Shown here: positions 25,353 through 36,659 of the stretch, piece by piece
Numbering within the stretch: position 1 is the first letter of the stretch
How the letters are laid out: the number at the start of each line of letters is the position of its first letter
DNA from: Frigidibacter oleivorans
GTDB taxonomy: Bacteria; Pseudomonadota; Alphaproteobacteria; Rhodobacterales; Rhodobacteraceae
Direction: 5' to 3'
Assembly (NCBI RefSeq): GCF_003993775.1
Contig: NZ_RJRZ01000010.1
Coordinates: 62,001-126,000, forward strand
DNA length: 64,000 nt
Made by a program: the position numbers and the translations under genes
The notes under the pieces: generated by a model
Databases searched by the model: none
What the model was told of the DNA's origin: nothing
The model's input: the letters and a program-made list of their open reading frames with translations, nothing else

Positions 25353-26458
25353 CGGTCGCGAACCCAGTGATGCAGCACATCGCCGCCCACCACCCGCGTC
25401 TCGATCAGCCGGAAGCGCGGCGCATCGGCCAGCGCGGGGTGATCGAGCGGGCCGAGTGCCGCGCGCCCCGCCGCCCCGAGCGCCAGCCCGGCGGTGAAGC
25501 CCGTCACCTCGTCCACCAGCCCGCGCTGCAGCAGGCTCGCCGCCAGCCGGCCCCCGCCTTCGCAGAAGACCCGCGTCAGCCCGCGCGCGCCGAGCGCCGC
25601 CAGCATCGCCGCCGGATCGAGCCCGTCGCTGGCGCCCTCCGGCACCTCGATCAGCGTCGCCCCGGCCTGCTGCCATGCCGCGCGCGCGGCCTCGGGCGCC
25701 GCCCTGCCATGCAGCAGCCAGACCGGCCCCTGATCCAGCGAGGCGAGAAGCCGCCCGCGCGGCAGGTCCAGCCGCGCGGCGGCCACGATCCGCACCGGTT
25801 GACGCTGGGACCCCAGCCCGCGCACCGTCAGCAGCGGATCATCCGCGCGCGCCGTGCCCGCGCCGACCAGCACCGCGTCATGCCGCGCCCGCATCCCGTG
25901 AACCAGATGCCGCGCCTCGGGCCCGGTGATCCAGCGGCTTTCGCCGGTGGCGGTGGCGATCCGCCCGTCGAAACTGGTCGCGAGCTTCAGCGTGACCATC
26001 GGCCGGCCCTGCCGGATGCGGGTCAGGAAGCCGCGCTGCGCCGCCTCGGCCTCGGCCGACAGAACGCCGGTCGTGACCGCGACCCCGGCCGCGCGCAGGA
26101 TGTCATGGCCGCGGCCGGCGACCCGGGGATCGGGATCCTCCAGCGCGGTGACGACGCGCGCCACGCCCGCTGCCACCAGCGCCCCGGCGCAGGGCGGGGT
26201 CTGCCCGTGATGGGCGCAGGGTTCGAGGCTGACATAGGCGGTGGCGCCCCGGGCCGCCGCCCCGGCCTGGGCCAGCGCCTGCGGTTCGGCATGGGGCCGG
26301 CCGCCATCGGCGGTCCAGCCGCGGCCGAGGATGCGCCCGTCGGCCACGACGACGCAGCCCACGGCCGGGTTCGGCCAGACCCGCCCCAATCCCCGGCGGC
26401 CGAGCGCGATCGCCAGCGCCATGAAGCGCCGGTCGGCCTCGGCCGGGGACAGGCTCAC
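25349..26458 (-). CDS. ribD: Bifunctional pyrimidine deaminase/reductase RibD
   Basis: The 369-residue protein has an N-terminal deaminase domain with HAEPQAL and [11 protein letters not shown] (zinc ligands, about 55-85) and a C-terminal reductase domain (about 150-369) with [31 protein letters not shown] and [13 protein letters not shown]. It carries out the second and third steps of riboflavin synthesis. The start is GTG, overlapping the nrdR stop as GTGA, so nrdR and ribD are coupled. Its usual neighbour ribE is 4.9 kb away beyond the capsule genes. Confidence 0.95.
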   Translation of the reverse strand: MSLSPAEADRRFMALAIALGRRGLGRVWPNPAVGCVVVADGRILGRGWTADGGRPHAEPQALAQAGAAARGATAYVSLEPCAHHGQTPPCAGALVAAGVARVVTALEDPDPRVAGRGHDILRAAGVAVTTGVLSAEAEAAQRGFLTRIRQGRPMVTLKLATSFDGRIATATGESRWITGPEARHLVHGMRARHDAVLVGAGTARADDPLLTVRGLGSQRQPVRIVAAARLDLPRGRLLASLDQGPVWLLHGRAAPEAARAAWQQAGATLIEVPEGASDGLDPAAMLAALGARGLTRVFCEGGGRLAASLLQRGLVDEVTGFTAGLALGAAGRAALGPLDHPALADAPRFRLIETRVVGGDVLHHWVRDR

Positions 26459-26922
26459 TCTTCCGCGCCGGGATGCGGCCGCAGTTCCGAGACGAACTTG
26501 TCGAAATCGTCCGCGGCCTGGAAGTTCTTGTAGACGCTGGCAAAGCGCACATAGGCCACGGTGTCGATCCGGGCCAGCGTCTCCATCACGATCTCGCCGA
26601 TGACCTTGGAGGGGATATCGGTGTCGCCCAGGCTTTCCAGCCGCCGCACGATGCCGGAAATCATCTGGTCGATGCGTTCCGGCTCGATTGGACGTTTCTG
26701 CATCGCGATGCGGATCGAGCGTTCCAGCTTGGTCCGGTCGAATTCCTCGCGCTTGCCGCTGGTCTTGATCACCACGAGGTCGCGCAGCTGCACCCGTTCG
26801 TAGGTGGTGAAGCGGCCCCCGCAGGCCGGGCAGAACCGGCGGCGGCGGATGGCCACATGATCTTCCGCAGGACGCGAGTCCTTCACCTGCGTGTCGACAT
26901 TGCCGCAAAACGGGCAGCGCAT
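26455..26922 (-). CDS. nrdR: Transcriptional repressor NrdR
   Basis: The 155-residue protein has a zinc ribbon (C3, C6, C31, C34: CPFC...CPAC) and an ATP-cone (about 46-140) with [13 protein letters not shown] and [11 protein letters not shown]. NrdR senses nucleotide and represses ribonucleotide reductase genes. The length is standard. It heads the operon with ribD. Upstream a TATAGT (26967-26962, minus) could be a -10 element but has no good -35. Confidence 0.97.
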   Translation of the reverse strand: MRCPFCGNVDTQVKDSRPAEDHVAIRRRRFCPACGGRFTTYERVQLRDLVVIKTSGKREEFDRTKLERSIRIAMQKRPIEPERIDQMISGIVRRLESLGDTDIPSKVIGEIVMETLARIDTVAYVRFASVYKNFQAADDFDKFVSELRPHPGAEE

Positions 26923-27225
26923 GGCCCTCTCCCTCGTCCCGGTCCGGTCTTTTTCCGCAGCACTATAGGAGACGACCGAGTCGTTGGGTAGAGGCTTTGG
27001 CCCGCCACAAGATGCTGATCCGTGCCTGTGGCGCGGCGGACTCAGGGTTGAGGTCGCGAACGCGGTCGGAGATTTCAAAGCATGCGTGCTGGAACAAGAG
27101 ACAATCTGGAAAGTTGTTGGGGGCGTTGACGAAATCGGAAACCAATCTTTCGGGCACATCAATTAGCCAGCGACAAAGTCTTTGATTTGCGGCAAAATCA
27201 TGTCAAATTCCTGACGGTAGCCATC
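26923..27225. other. Intergenic region, less GC-rich, between nrdR and a VPLPA-CTERM gene
   Basis: About 300 bp divides two divergent genes. From about 26990 to 27210 the base composition drops noticeably compared with its surroundings, and short weak reading frames on both strands do not resemble known proteins. It contains a CAAAG-T-CTTTG palindrome at about 27172-27182 and AT-rich bases before the plus-strand gene. It presumably holds both promoters and may contain a remnant of foreign DNA. Confidence 0.4.
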
Positions 27226-27819
27226 ATGCGTCGCATCCCCCTTTCCGCCGTCCTTGCCATCGCCCTGACCGGCACCGCCACCGCGGCGACGCTGCCCGCG
27301 ACCGGGGGCTATTCCTCGCTGCCGATGATCGCGAGCGTCGCCGGCCCGTTCGACCTGCCCGAAGACCCGCTGGGCCTGCTGGCCCCGGCAGAGACCGGGC
27401 TAGGCGACCTGCCGCCCGGCGTCAGCCTGCCCGCGACGAACTTCGGTGGCCCGGCGCCGACGGGGGTGCCCGACGGCCTGTCATCCTGCGTGCCGCTGAA
27501 ACTGCGCCCCGCCCCGCGCCAGGGGCAGGTCACGCCAGAGGTCACGGGGCGCGATGCCGCGGACCTGACGGTGGCGGCGCCGCATGGCCCGGTCGCCGGG
27601 GCGGCGGATTGCCTGAAAGTGTCCGATCCGCTGGAATTCGGCGCGCTCGGCCAAGGCTATGGTTATGGTTCGGGCGGCGGGGTCGGCCGTGGCGAGGGTG
27701 AGGGCGAGGGCGGCGGCGGAGACCCCGAACTGCCGCCGGTGCCGCTGCCCGCGAGCCTGCCGCTGCTGCTGTCGGGGCTGGCGGTCTTGGGACTGGTCCG
27801 CGGCCGGCGCGCGGGCTGA
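27226..27819 (+). CDS. VPLPA-CTERM sorting domain protein
   Basis: The 197-residue protein has a signal peptide (about 1-20, ending ATAA), a Pro/Leu/Gly-rich body with two cysteines, a Gly/Glu repeat linker (about 150-170) and a C-terminal tripartite sorting signal: VPLPA, a hydrophobic helix (SLPLLLSGLAVLGLV) and an RGRRAG tail. This is the VPLPA-CTERM form of PEP-CTERM signals, thought to be processed by an exosortase-like protease for surface display. No exosortase is visible in this window. The body has no recognised function. An upstream TTG at 27187 is a possible but weaker start. Confidence 0.85.
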   Translation: MRRIPLSAVLAIALTGTATAATLPATGGYSSLPMIASVAGPFDLPEDPLGLLAPAETGLGDLPPGVSLPATNFGGPAPTGVPDGLSSCVPLKLRPAPRQGQVTPEVTGRDAADLTVAAPHGPVAGAADCLKVSDPLEFGALGQGYGYGSGGGVGRGEGEGEGGGGDPELPPVPLPASLPLLLSGLAVLGLVRGRRAG

Positions 27820-27855
27820 TCGGGGCCGGGAAGGCCACCCCGGCGCCGTCGCACC

Positions 27856-28254
27856 TCAGTCGCGGTTGCCGATCCGCCTGCGGTTCTCGCACAGCTGCTG
27901 CGCCGTCGCGGCGCTGAGGCTGCCATCGTCGCGGCCGATCACCACCAGCCCGGTGCCGCCGCCGCCCGCCTGCGTCACCGAAAACCGCAGGTCCTGCCCC
28001 GGCCGCGCCCGTTCGGGCGTCAGCCGAAACACCCGCGTGTCGGGCCGAAGCCCGAGATGACCGATGACGAAATCGCCCGCCGCACACCAGTAGTCCGAGG
28101 TGCGCGACCCGGGGCGGTAATCGACGGTAAAGGCCTCGCCGGACCCGTCCACGGACAGGCCGTTCTGTGCGGGCCAGGCCTGCGCCGGCCCCGGCACGGC
28201 ACCGGACAGTGCTGCGATGACGAGTGCGGCAGCAACCGCGGTCTTGGTCCACAT
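27856..28254 (-). CDS. Small secreted protein, unknown function
   Basis: The 132-residue protein has a clear signal peptide (about 1-27, ending AQAW), then a mature part with two cysteines (YWCAAGDF near 57 and QLCENRR near 124) that could form a disulfide and the motif RPGSRTSDYWCAAGDFV. I recognise the pattern as a conserved Rhodobacterales exported protein but no function is established. GGGGG precedes the ATG at 28254. It is a single gene convergent with the VPLPA-CTERM gene. Confidence 0.75.
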   Translation of the reverse strand: MWTKTAVAAALVIAALSGAVPGPAQAWPAQNGLSVDGSGEAFTVDYRPGSRTSDYWCAAGDFVIGHLGLRPDTRVFRLTPERARPGQDLRFSVTQAGGGGTGLVVIGRDDGSLSAATAQQLCENRRRIGNRD

Positions 28255-28315
28255 GGCATAGCCCCCTTGCAGGTCGTTCCTGTAATCTAGGCGCAGGCGG
28301 CCTGCGGACAATGGC

Positions 28316-28682
28316 TCAGCCGGCGGCGCGCAGCAGGTCCAGCCACCGCGCCGCGGTCGCCGGGTCAGGAATGCGCAGCAGAACCTCGCCCGCCTTGCTG
28401 ACGCGGGCTTCGGGCAGGGCCGCCAGAAGATCGGGCACCGACAGCCGGCCGCGGCGCAGCTCCGGCTTGCGGATATAGGCCAGCACCCAAGAGTCGGCCG
28501 GGGTGAGCGCGAGGCACCATTCGCCGTCGCGTTCCACCCGCAGCGTATCGACGAAGCCCTTTTCGTGCGGTTGCACGGTCAGGCCCATGGCCGCAATCCC
28601 CTCGACCAGCAGGTCGAAGGCCGCCGCCGCCTCGGGGGTGCCGATCGCCTCGCGCAGCGCGGCGACCGTGAGGCTGTCCGGT

Positions 28683-28693
<11 letters not shown>
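28316..28693 (-). CDS. Conserved hypothetical protein overlapping the 3' end of rpoD
   Basis: The 125-residue protein has no signal or membrane helix. It begins at TTG inside the last codons of rpoD (11-bp overlap), with GGAG 5 nt upstream; no ATG or GTG exists before residue 36. It contains an alternating charged/hydrophobic pattern ([20 protein letters not shown] ... [15 protein letters not shown]) and Ala-rich helices. No domain is recognised. The overlap suggests translational coupling with the major sigma factor, which is unusual and worth noting. Confidence 0.6.
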
Positions 28694-30671
<1,978 letters not shown>

Positions 30672-30715
30672 GTGGGCTCCTCTGGCGCGGCTCGAAGCGT
30701 CGTCACGGCGGACAT

Positions 30716-30776
30716 CTGCGATTCGTGTTCCGGGGCGAAATCCCGAATCATGTCCGACTCTCTTAGCGAATCGCAG
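30716..30776. repeat. Inverted repeat between dnaG and rpoD
   Basis: CTGCGATTCG (30716-30725) is perfectly complementary to CGAATCGCAG (30767-30776), 41 nt apart, and a third CGAATC lies at 30744-30749. In the rpoD leader these could form alternative hairpins 45-105 nt upstream of the start codon. No known motif is recognised. Confidence 0.4.
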
Positions 30777-30839
30777 GGCGGAGTCACAGGCCGGACTCGC
30801 CTTGCGCTTGGGTGCCGGACGGGCCGGACAAGGGCGGGT

Positions 30840-32834
30840 TCAGTTCCGCTTCTTGCGCCAGACCTCTCCGTCGATCAGGGCCTGCAGTTCGGCCGACAGG
30901 GCCGCCCGGTCCTCGCCCAGGTCGTCTGCGTCCTCCAGTTGCGGTCTCTCGGCGCGGTGTCGGGCCTCGGCGGCCTGGTTCAGCCGCCACGTCACCCCCT
31001 CGTCGGCCAGACCGGCGAGATCCTCCATCGCATCCTCGATCTCGGCCCGCGCTCCGCGGCGCGCCTCCAGCTTGGCCAGTTCCTCGGCCAGACACAGTCC
31101 GGCCAGGTCGGAATCGTCGGTGTTGCGGACGGGCGGGGCGATGGACACATGGGGCAGGGCCAGGACCGTTTCAAGAACACCGCCCGCATCGGCAAGAATT
31201 CGTTTAGCAAAATCCGGCCCCGGCGCATGGCCATGCGCCAGCAGCGCCCGGCGCAGCCGGTCATGGCCCTCGCCCGTCAGCACCAGCATCTCGATCTGGC
31301 TCTCGAACCGGGCGATGCACGAAGGATGCCGGGCACAGATGGCGAGGATCAGCGCCTCGCGCAGCACCTCCTCGATCTCCGGCCCTGCGGCGGCCAGCAG
31401 CGACATCCGCGTGCTGGCCAGGGGCAGCACCGGACCCTGCGCCCGCCAGCCGCCGCCGGGCCGGAAGCCCGCGCCGCCGCCCGACCCGAAGCCTGCGCCA
31501 GGCCCGCCCTGCCAGCGTCCGGCCCGCGGAGCCGGCCCGCGCTGGTCGCCGCCGCCGAACAGCCGGCCGCGCAGGCGACGGATCTCCTCGGCGTAATGCG
31601 CCCTGATCGAGGGGTCGCGGATCCGCTGGATCACCGCGCGCAGGTCCTTGTCCAGGGCCGCCCGCCGTTCGGGGCTGTCGAGCACGCGGCCCTCCGTCTC
31701 GCGCGACCACAGCAGGTCCACCATCGGCCGCGCGCGGTCGATCTGCGCCTGCATCGCGGCCGGCCCCTGCGCGCGGATCAGGTCGTCCGGGTCCATCCCC
31801 TGCGGCAGGATCACGAAGCGCAGCCCCTGCCCCGCCTCGATCAGCGGCAGGGCGAGGTCGATCAGCCGCATCGCCGCCCGCAGGCCCGCCTTGTCGCCGT
31901 CGAGCGCCACCAGCGGTTCCGGCGCGATCCGCCACAGCAGCCGCAACTGGTCTTCGGTGATCGCGGTCCCGAGGGGCGCGACCGCACCGCCGAACCCGGC
32001 TTCGGACAGCGCGATCACGTCCATATAGCCCTCGGCGACCAGCAGGGGCGCGCCCTTCGCCACCGCCTCGCGCGCCGGCGCCTGATTGTAGAGGTTGCGG
32101 CCCTTGTCGAAGATCTCGGTCTCGGGACCGTTGAGATACTTGGCGCGGGCATTCGGGTCCATCGACCGGCCGCCAAGGCTGATCGCCCGGCCGCGCGCAT
32201 CGCGGATCGGAAAGATGATCCGGCCCCGGAACCGGTCATAGGGGGCACCGCCGTCCTCGGGCCGCGCGCACAGCCCCGCATCGACCAGCAGCTCGGGCGC
32301 GACGCCCTTGGCCGTCATCGCCCGGAACAGCCCCTGCCGGTCATCGGGGGCAAAGCCAATGCCGAAACGCTCCTGCCCGTCCGGCCCCAGCTTGCGGCGG
32401 TCGAGGTAGTCGCGCGCCCCGGCCGCGGCCGAGGTGCGCAGCTGCAGGCGGTACCATTTCACCGCCTCTTCCATCACCGCGACCAGTTCCGTGCGCCGGT
32501 CGGCCCGCTGCGCCGCCTGCGGGTCGCGGGCGGGCATGGTCATCCCCGCCTCGCGCGCGAGCGATTCCACCGCCTCCATAAAGCCGATGTTCTCGGTCTC
32601 GCGCAGGAAGGTCAGCGCGTCGCCCTTCGCATGGCATCCGAAGCAGTAGTAGAAGCCCTTGCGGTCATCGACGTGGAAGCTGGCCGATTTTTCCTGATGG
32701 AAGGGACAGGGCGCCCACCAGTCGCCCTTGGCCTGGTTCGACTTGCGGTTGTCCCAGATCACCTTGCGGCCGACGACCCGGCTCAGCACCGTTCGGTTGC
32801 GCAGGTCGTCGAGGAAGCCGGGCGGGAGACTCAT
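30840..32834 (-). CDS. dnaG: DNA primase
   Basis: The 664-residue primase has the N-terminal CHC2 zinc finger (C43, H46, C64, C67), the RNA polymerase core with the TOPRIM motif (VAEGYMDVIAL and LVALDGDKAGL, about 265-325) and a C-terminal helicase-binding region (from about 470). It makes RNA primers for replication. A Gly/Arg/Pro-rich linker (about 425-460) separates core from C-terminus. It lies upstream of rpoD on the same strand, as in the classical macromolecular synthesis operon, but without rpsU. Confidence 0.97.
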   Translation of the reverse strand: MSLPPGFLDDLRNRTVLSRVVGRKVIWDNRKSNQAKGDWWAPCPFHQEKSASFHVDDRKGFYYCFGCHAKGDALTFLRETENIGFMEAVESLAREAGMTMPARDPQAAQRADRRTELVAVMEEAVKWYRLQLRTSAAAGARDYLDRRKLGPDGQERFGIGFAPDDRQGLFRAMTAKGVAPELLVDAGLCARPEDGGAPYDRFRGRIIFPIRDARGRAISLGGRSMDPNARAKYLNGPETEIFDKGRNLYNQAPAREAVAKGAPLLVAEGYMDVIALSEAGFGGAVAPLGTAITEDQLRLLWRIAPEPLVALDGDKAGLRAAMRLIDLALPLIEAGQGLRFVILPQGMDPDDLIRAQGPAAMQAQIDRARPMVDLLWSRETEGRVLDSPERRAALDKDLRAVIQRIRDPSIRAHYAEEIRRLRGRLFGGGDQRGPAPRAGRWQGGPGAGFGSGGGAGFRPGGGWRAQGPVLPLASTRMSLLAAAGPEIEEVLREALILAICARHPSCIARFESQIEMLVLTGEGHDRLRRALLAHGHAPGPDFAKRILADAGGVLETVLALPHVSIAPPVRNTDDSDLAGLCLAEELAKLEARRGARAEIEDAMEDLAGLADEGVTWRLNQAAEARHRAERPQLEDADDLGEDRAALSAELQALIDGEVWRKKRN

Positions 32835-32912
32835 GCCCCTTCATATCGGTCGCGGGCGGCCAGCGTCCAGCGGGGGGCCGGTCCGCCGCGCCACGCCGGA
32901 CGATGGCGGCCG

Positions 32913-33464
32913 TCAGCCGCGCGCCGCCACCGAGGTCATCGCCGCCTTCAGCTCGTGCACCGCGGTCTGCGCCATCGACCGGAAGACCCACAGGTCGAAC
33001 CGGTCCGCCCCGCTGCGCCGGACCAGCGCCGCCATGTGATTGAGCGGCGCCCGCGCCACCGCGCCCTCGGGGAAGGCTGCGATCCGCAGGTCCAGCGACA
33101 CCAGCCGCGCCAGCACCGCCTCGGCCGCCGGGCCGCGCAGCTGCATCGCCGCCCAGGCGTCGGACTGGTCGGTCAGCGCCGCATGTCCCGCCAGCCGCGC
33201 CGCCAGCGGCTCGGGCAGCGGCCCGAGGACGAAGGCCGTGCCCCGCCCCGCCCAGAGACAGGCGAGGCTGCCCCCGACGCCGGAGGTGCCGGGCGCGGGC
33301 CAGTCGAGCCCCGCCTCGGCCAGGATCGCCGCGACGGCCGCGGCCTGCCCGTGAAAGGGCGCGATGGACAGCACCGGCCCGGGCCGCAGTTCCACCAGCT
33401 GCGCCCCGGTGACGATGACCGGCAGCAGGTCGCCGCAGGGCGGGGTTTCGATCAGGCTAGCCAC
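32913..33464 (-). CDS. soxG: Sarcosine oxidase gamma subunit
   Basis: The 183-residue protein matches the gamma chain of heterotetrameric sarcosine oxidase: a GcvT-like fold with LVELRPGPVLSIAPFHGQ near 25-42, DQSDAWAAMQLRGPAAEAVLARLVSLDL split over about 99-127, and SMAQTAVHELKAAM near the end. It stabilises the alpha/beta subunits. It overlaps soxA by 8 bp and is the last gene of the sox operon; dnaG begins 78 bp further on. Confidence 0.9.
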   Translation of the reverse strand: MASLIETPPCGDLLPVIVTGAQLVELRPGPVLSIAPFHGQAAAVAAILAEAGLDWPAPGTSGVGGSLACLWAGRGTAFVLGPLPEPLAARLAGHAALTDQSDAWAAMQLRGPAAEAVLARLVSLDLRIAAFPEGAVARAPLNHMAALVRRSGADRFDLWVFRSMAQTAVHELKAAMTSVAARG

Positions 33465-36390
33465 GCATCCGCACTCCGTCTGGGTCGTAGAAGACCGGGG
33501 CCGTCACCTCGACGGTGACGTCGACCCCGCGCAGGCTGTCGAGAAGCTGCAGCCGTTCGCCATGCCGGGTGCGGCCGTCGCGCAGGAAGCCGAGCCCGAT
33601 GGACAACCCCAGCGTCGGCGACCAGCAGGCCGAGGTGACATAGCCCAGATCGTTCATCGGCACCGGTTCCGCCCCCTGCGGGAAAAGATGCGCGCCGGCC
33701 AGCACCGCGTCGCCCCGCCCGGTGGCCTTCAGCCCGACCAGCTGCTGCCGGTCCGGCCCCGACAGGCCCGGCCGTTCGCTGGCGGCGCGGCCGATGAAAT
33801 CCTTCTTGCGGCTCATCAGACCCTGCAGCCCCAGATCGAAGGCGGTGGTGCGGCCATGCAGTTCGGCATGGGTCAGGAAGCCCTTCTCGATCCTGAGGAC
33901 GTTCAGCGCCTCCATGCCATAGGCGCAGCCGCCCATCGCCTCGGCCCGCGCCACCAGATCGCGGTAGAGTGCGTTGCCATAGCGCGCGGGCACCGCCACC
34001 TCATACCCCTCCTCGCCCGAGAAGGAGATGCGGAACAGCCGCGCCGCGACCCCGTGCAGCTGGACGTCGCGGCAGGCCATGAAGGCCATCTCGTCCAGCG
34101 GCTGGTCGAGGATGCCATCCAGCAGGCGGCGCGCCTTCGGCCCGGTGACGGCAAACTGCGCCCAGGCCTCGGTCACCGAAATGGCCCGCAGGTCCAGGTC
34201 CGGGCGCAGCGCCTGCGCCACGAAGTCGAGATGGCGCATCACCTGCCCCGCGGCGGCGGTGGTGGTGGTGATCAGGAAATGCCCCTCGCCCAGCCGGGCG
34301 CAGGTGCCGTCATCCATCACCATCCCGTCCTCGCGCAGCATCAGCCCATAGCGGACGCGGCCCGGGGAGAGCGTGGACATGGTGTTGGTATAGACGAAAT
34401 CGAGGAAGGCGGCGGCGTCCGGCCCCTGCACGTCGATCTTGCCCAGCGTCGAGACATCGCAGATGCCGACGCGGGACCGGACCGTCGCCACCTCGCGGTC
34501 GCAGGCCTCTTTCCAGGTGGGCTCGCCGGTGCGGGGGAAGTGGCTGGGGCGATACCACAGCCCCGCCTCAATCATCGGCGCCAGCCGGTCCAGCGCCGCG
34601 CGGTGCGAGGTGGTCAGCCGTTCCGGCGCGAAGCCCTTGCCCCGCCCGCCCGCGCCCATCGCGGCGATGGAAACGGGGGTGAAGGGTGGGCGGTAGGTGG
34701 TGGTGCCGGTGGCGGGAACGCTTTGCCCCGTCGCCTCGGCCAGCACTGCCAGCGCCGCGACGTTGGACCCGCGCCCCTGATCCAGCGCCATCCCCTGGGT
34801 GGTATAGCGCTTCATGTGCTCGACCGAGGTGAAGCCCTCGGTCGCGGCCAGCCGCACATCCTTGGTCGTGACGTCATTGGCCATGTCGAGGAAGGCACGG
34901 CCCTCGCCCCGCACCTCCCACAGCGGGGTCACCCGCACCGGCGCATCCTCGGCCTCGGGCAGGGGCGCGGGCTCGCCCGCCCGGTCGAGCGCCGCCAGCG
35001 CCTCCAGCCCCGCGCGCTGCCCGTCGGCGAGGCAGCCCGCGGTGGAGAAGACGCCCGCCGCCGCGCCGCAGGGGATCAGCCCCGGCACCGTGCCCGGCTT
35101 GCCCGGATGCGGCGGCACGAAGGCCGCGATCTCCTCGCGCCACCAGGGCCGGGCCCCGTGATGGCAGGCCAGATGCACCGCCGGGTTCCAGCCGCCCGAG
35201 ACGGCAAGGCAATCCGCCGGCACCCGCCGGGTGCCATGGTCGGTCTCGACGGTGACGGATTTCAGCGCGAGCCGCCCCTCGGTGCCCAGCACCTTCGCCC
35301 CGCGCAGCACCTGGAACGGCGCGTCCAGCCGCGCATCGGCCCGCGCGTCGATCAGCGCCGTCACCTCGATCCCGGCCGCGTGCAGGTCACGGGCGGTGCG
35401 GTGCCCGTCGTCGTTGTTGGTGAAGACCGCGACGCGCGACCCGGCGGCGACGCCCCAGCGGTTGAGATAGGCGCGCACCGCGCCCGCGGCCATCACCCCG
35501 GGCCGGTCGTTCCCCGGGAAGGCGATCAGCCGTTCCTGCGCGCCCGCGGCCAGCACCGCGCGGCGGGCGACGATGCGCCAGAAGGCCTCGCGCGGCAGGT
35601 CGCCGGGGCGGGCAAGATGCAGCGCCACCCGTTCCAGCGCGCCGAACGTGCCGTCGTCATAGGCGCCGGTGACGGTGGTGCGCGGCATCACCCGCACGCC
35701 CAGATCCCGCAGTTCCGCCATCGCCGCGGCCACCCAGGCCGGGCCGGGCTGGCCCCCGACCTCATGCGTCTCGGCCAGCAGCCGGCCGCCGGGGCGGGCA
35801 TCCTCGTCGGCGAGGATGACGTCGGCCCCGGCCCGCGCCGCGGTCAGCGCCGCCATGATCCCGGCCGGCCCCGCGCCGATCACCAGCAGGTCGCAATGCG
35901 CCCAGACCTTTTCGTAGGGCGCGACCTCCGGCTCCTGCGGCAGGCGGCCAAGGCCCGCGGCGCGGCGGATCAGCGGCTCGTAAAGCCCCTCCCAGAAGGC
36001 GCGCGGCCACATGAAGGTCTTGTAATAGAACCCCGCGCCGAGGAAGGGCGCGAAGAGGTCGTTCACCTGCATCGCGTCGAAGCGCAGCGAGGGCCAGCGG
36101 TTCTGGCTGTCCGCCTCCAGCCCCTGATGCAGTTCCTGCATCGTGGCGCGGACATTGGGCACCCCTGCCCCGTCGCGCCGCACGGTCACCAGCCCGTTCG
36201 GCTCTTCGCTGCCGGCGAAGACCAGCCCGCGCGGCCGGTGATACTTGAAGCTGCGCCCGATCAGCCGCTGGCCCGATGCCAGCAGCGCCGAGGCGAGGGT
36301 GTCGCCCTCGAAACCCACATGCTCCACCCCGTCGAAGCGGAAGCCCAGCGTCTGGCTGCGGTCGATCAGGCCCTTGCCCTCGATCCTCAT
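33457..36390 (-). CDS. soxA: Sarcosine oxidase alpha subunit
   Basis: The 977-residue protein has an N-terminal ferredoxin-fold-like region (FEGDTLASALLASG), an NAD/FAD domain with DLLVIGAGPAGIMAALTAARAGADV split over about 165-190, and a C-terminal GcvT (THF-binding) half from about 600 on (GICDVSTLGKIDVQGPDAAAFL, SFSGEEGYEVAVP). It oxidises sarcosine with the beta subunit and transfers the methyl carbon to THF as methylene-THF. The ATG overlaps the soxD stop (ATGA). Length is typical for the heterotetrameric enzyme. Confidence 0.96.
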   Translation of the reverse strand: MRIEGKGLIDRSQTLGFRFDGVEHVGFEGDTLASALLASGQRLIGRSFKYHRPRGLVFAGSEEPNGLVTVRRDGAGVPNVRATMQELHQGLEADSQNRWPSLRFDAMQVNDLFAPFLGAGFYYKTFMWPRAFWEGLYEPLIRRAAGLGRLPQEPEVAPYEKVWAHCDLLVIGAGPAGIMAALTAARAGADVILADEDARPGGRLLAETHEVGGQPGPAWVAAAMAELRDLGVRVMPRTTVTGAYDDGTFGALERVALHLARPGDLPREAFWRIVARRAVLAAGAQERLIAFPGNDRPGVMAAGAVRAYLNRWGVAAGSRVAVFTNNDDGHRTARDLHAAGIEVTALIDARADARLDAPFQVLRGAKVLGTEGRLALKSVTVETDHGTRRVPADCLAVSGGWNPAVHLACHHGARPWWREEIAAFVPPHPGKPGTVPGLIPCGAAAGVFSTAGCLADGQRAGLEALAALDRAGEPAPLPEAEDAPVRVTPLWEVRGEGRAFLDMANDVTTKDVRLAATEGFTSVEHMKRYTTQGMALDQGRGSNVAALAVLAEATGQSVPATGTTTYRPPFTPVSIAAMGAGGRGKGFAPERLTTSHRAALDRLAPMIEAGLWYRPSHFPRTGEPTWKEACDREVATVRSRVGICDVSTLGKIDVQGPDAAAFLDFVYTNTMSTLSPGRVRYGLMLREDGMVMDDGTCARLGEGHFLITTTTAAAGQVMRHLDFVAQALRPDLDLRAISVTEAWAQFAVTGPKARRLLDGILDQPLDEMAFMACRDVQLHGVAARLFRISFSGEEGYEVAVPARYGNALYRDLVARAEAMGGCAYGMEALNVLRIEKGFLTHAELHGRTTAFDLGLQGLMSRKKDFIGRAASERPGLSGPDRQQLVGLKATGRGDAVLAGAHLFPQGAEPVPMNDLGYVTSACWSPTLGLSIGLGFLRDGRTRHGERLQLLDSLRGVDVTVEVTAPVFYDPDGVRMRG

Positions 36391-36650
36391 GCCCGGTCCT
36401 CCGCGACGGCGCGGACCGACAGCATCTCGTGGCTGACGGTGTCGCGGTCCACCACCAGCCAGGACCCGCAGCCCTGATCGTGATACCACAGGTCGCGCAC
36501 CGGCCCGGCGATGTTGTCGCGCAGGTGCAGATAGGCGTCCCAGGCCTCGGGCGCGGCATCGGCGGCCGGCCGGTCGAGATAATCGGCGGCGCCGTAGTAG
36601 TAGAATTCGCGCCGGTCGCGCGGGCCGCAGAGGGGGCAGGTCAGGCGCAT
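36387..36650 (-). CDS. soxD: Sarcosine oxidase delta subunit
   Basis: The 87-residue protein shows the zinc-binding signature of SoxD: CPLCGPR at residues 5-11 and HDQGCGSWL near 57-65 with histidine and cysteine ligands, plus YGAADYLDRP. It is a small subunit of the heterotetrameric enzyme. It lies 9 bp after soxB and overlaps soxA by 4 bp. Confidence 0.95.
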   Translation of the reverse strand: MRLTCPLCGPRDRREFYYYGAADYLDRPAADAAPEAWDAYLHLRDNIAGPVRDLWYHDQGCGSWLVVDRDTVSHEMLSVRAVAEDRA

Positions 36651-36659
36651 CGGTGTCTC

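Noticed and set aside
26963-27185. Short reading frames on both strands in the nrdR gap
   Set aside because: No recognisable family and no ribosome binding site; the composition is that of the local AT-rich patch.
27660-27722. Tandem GGCGAG-like repeat as a mobile or satellite element
   Set aside because: It encodes the Gly/Glu linker of the VPLPA-CTERM protein in frame and is low-complexity coding sequence.
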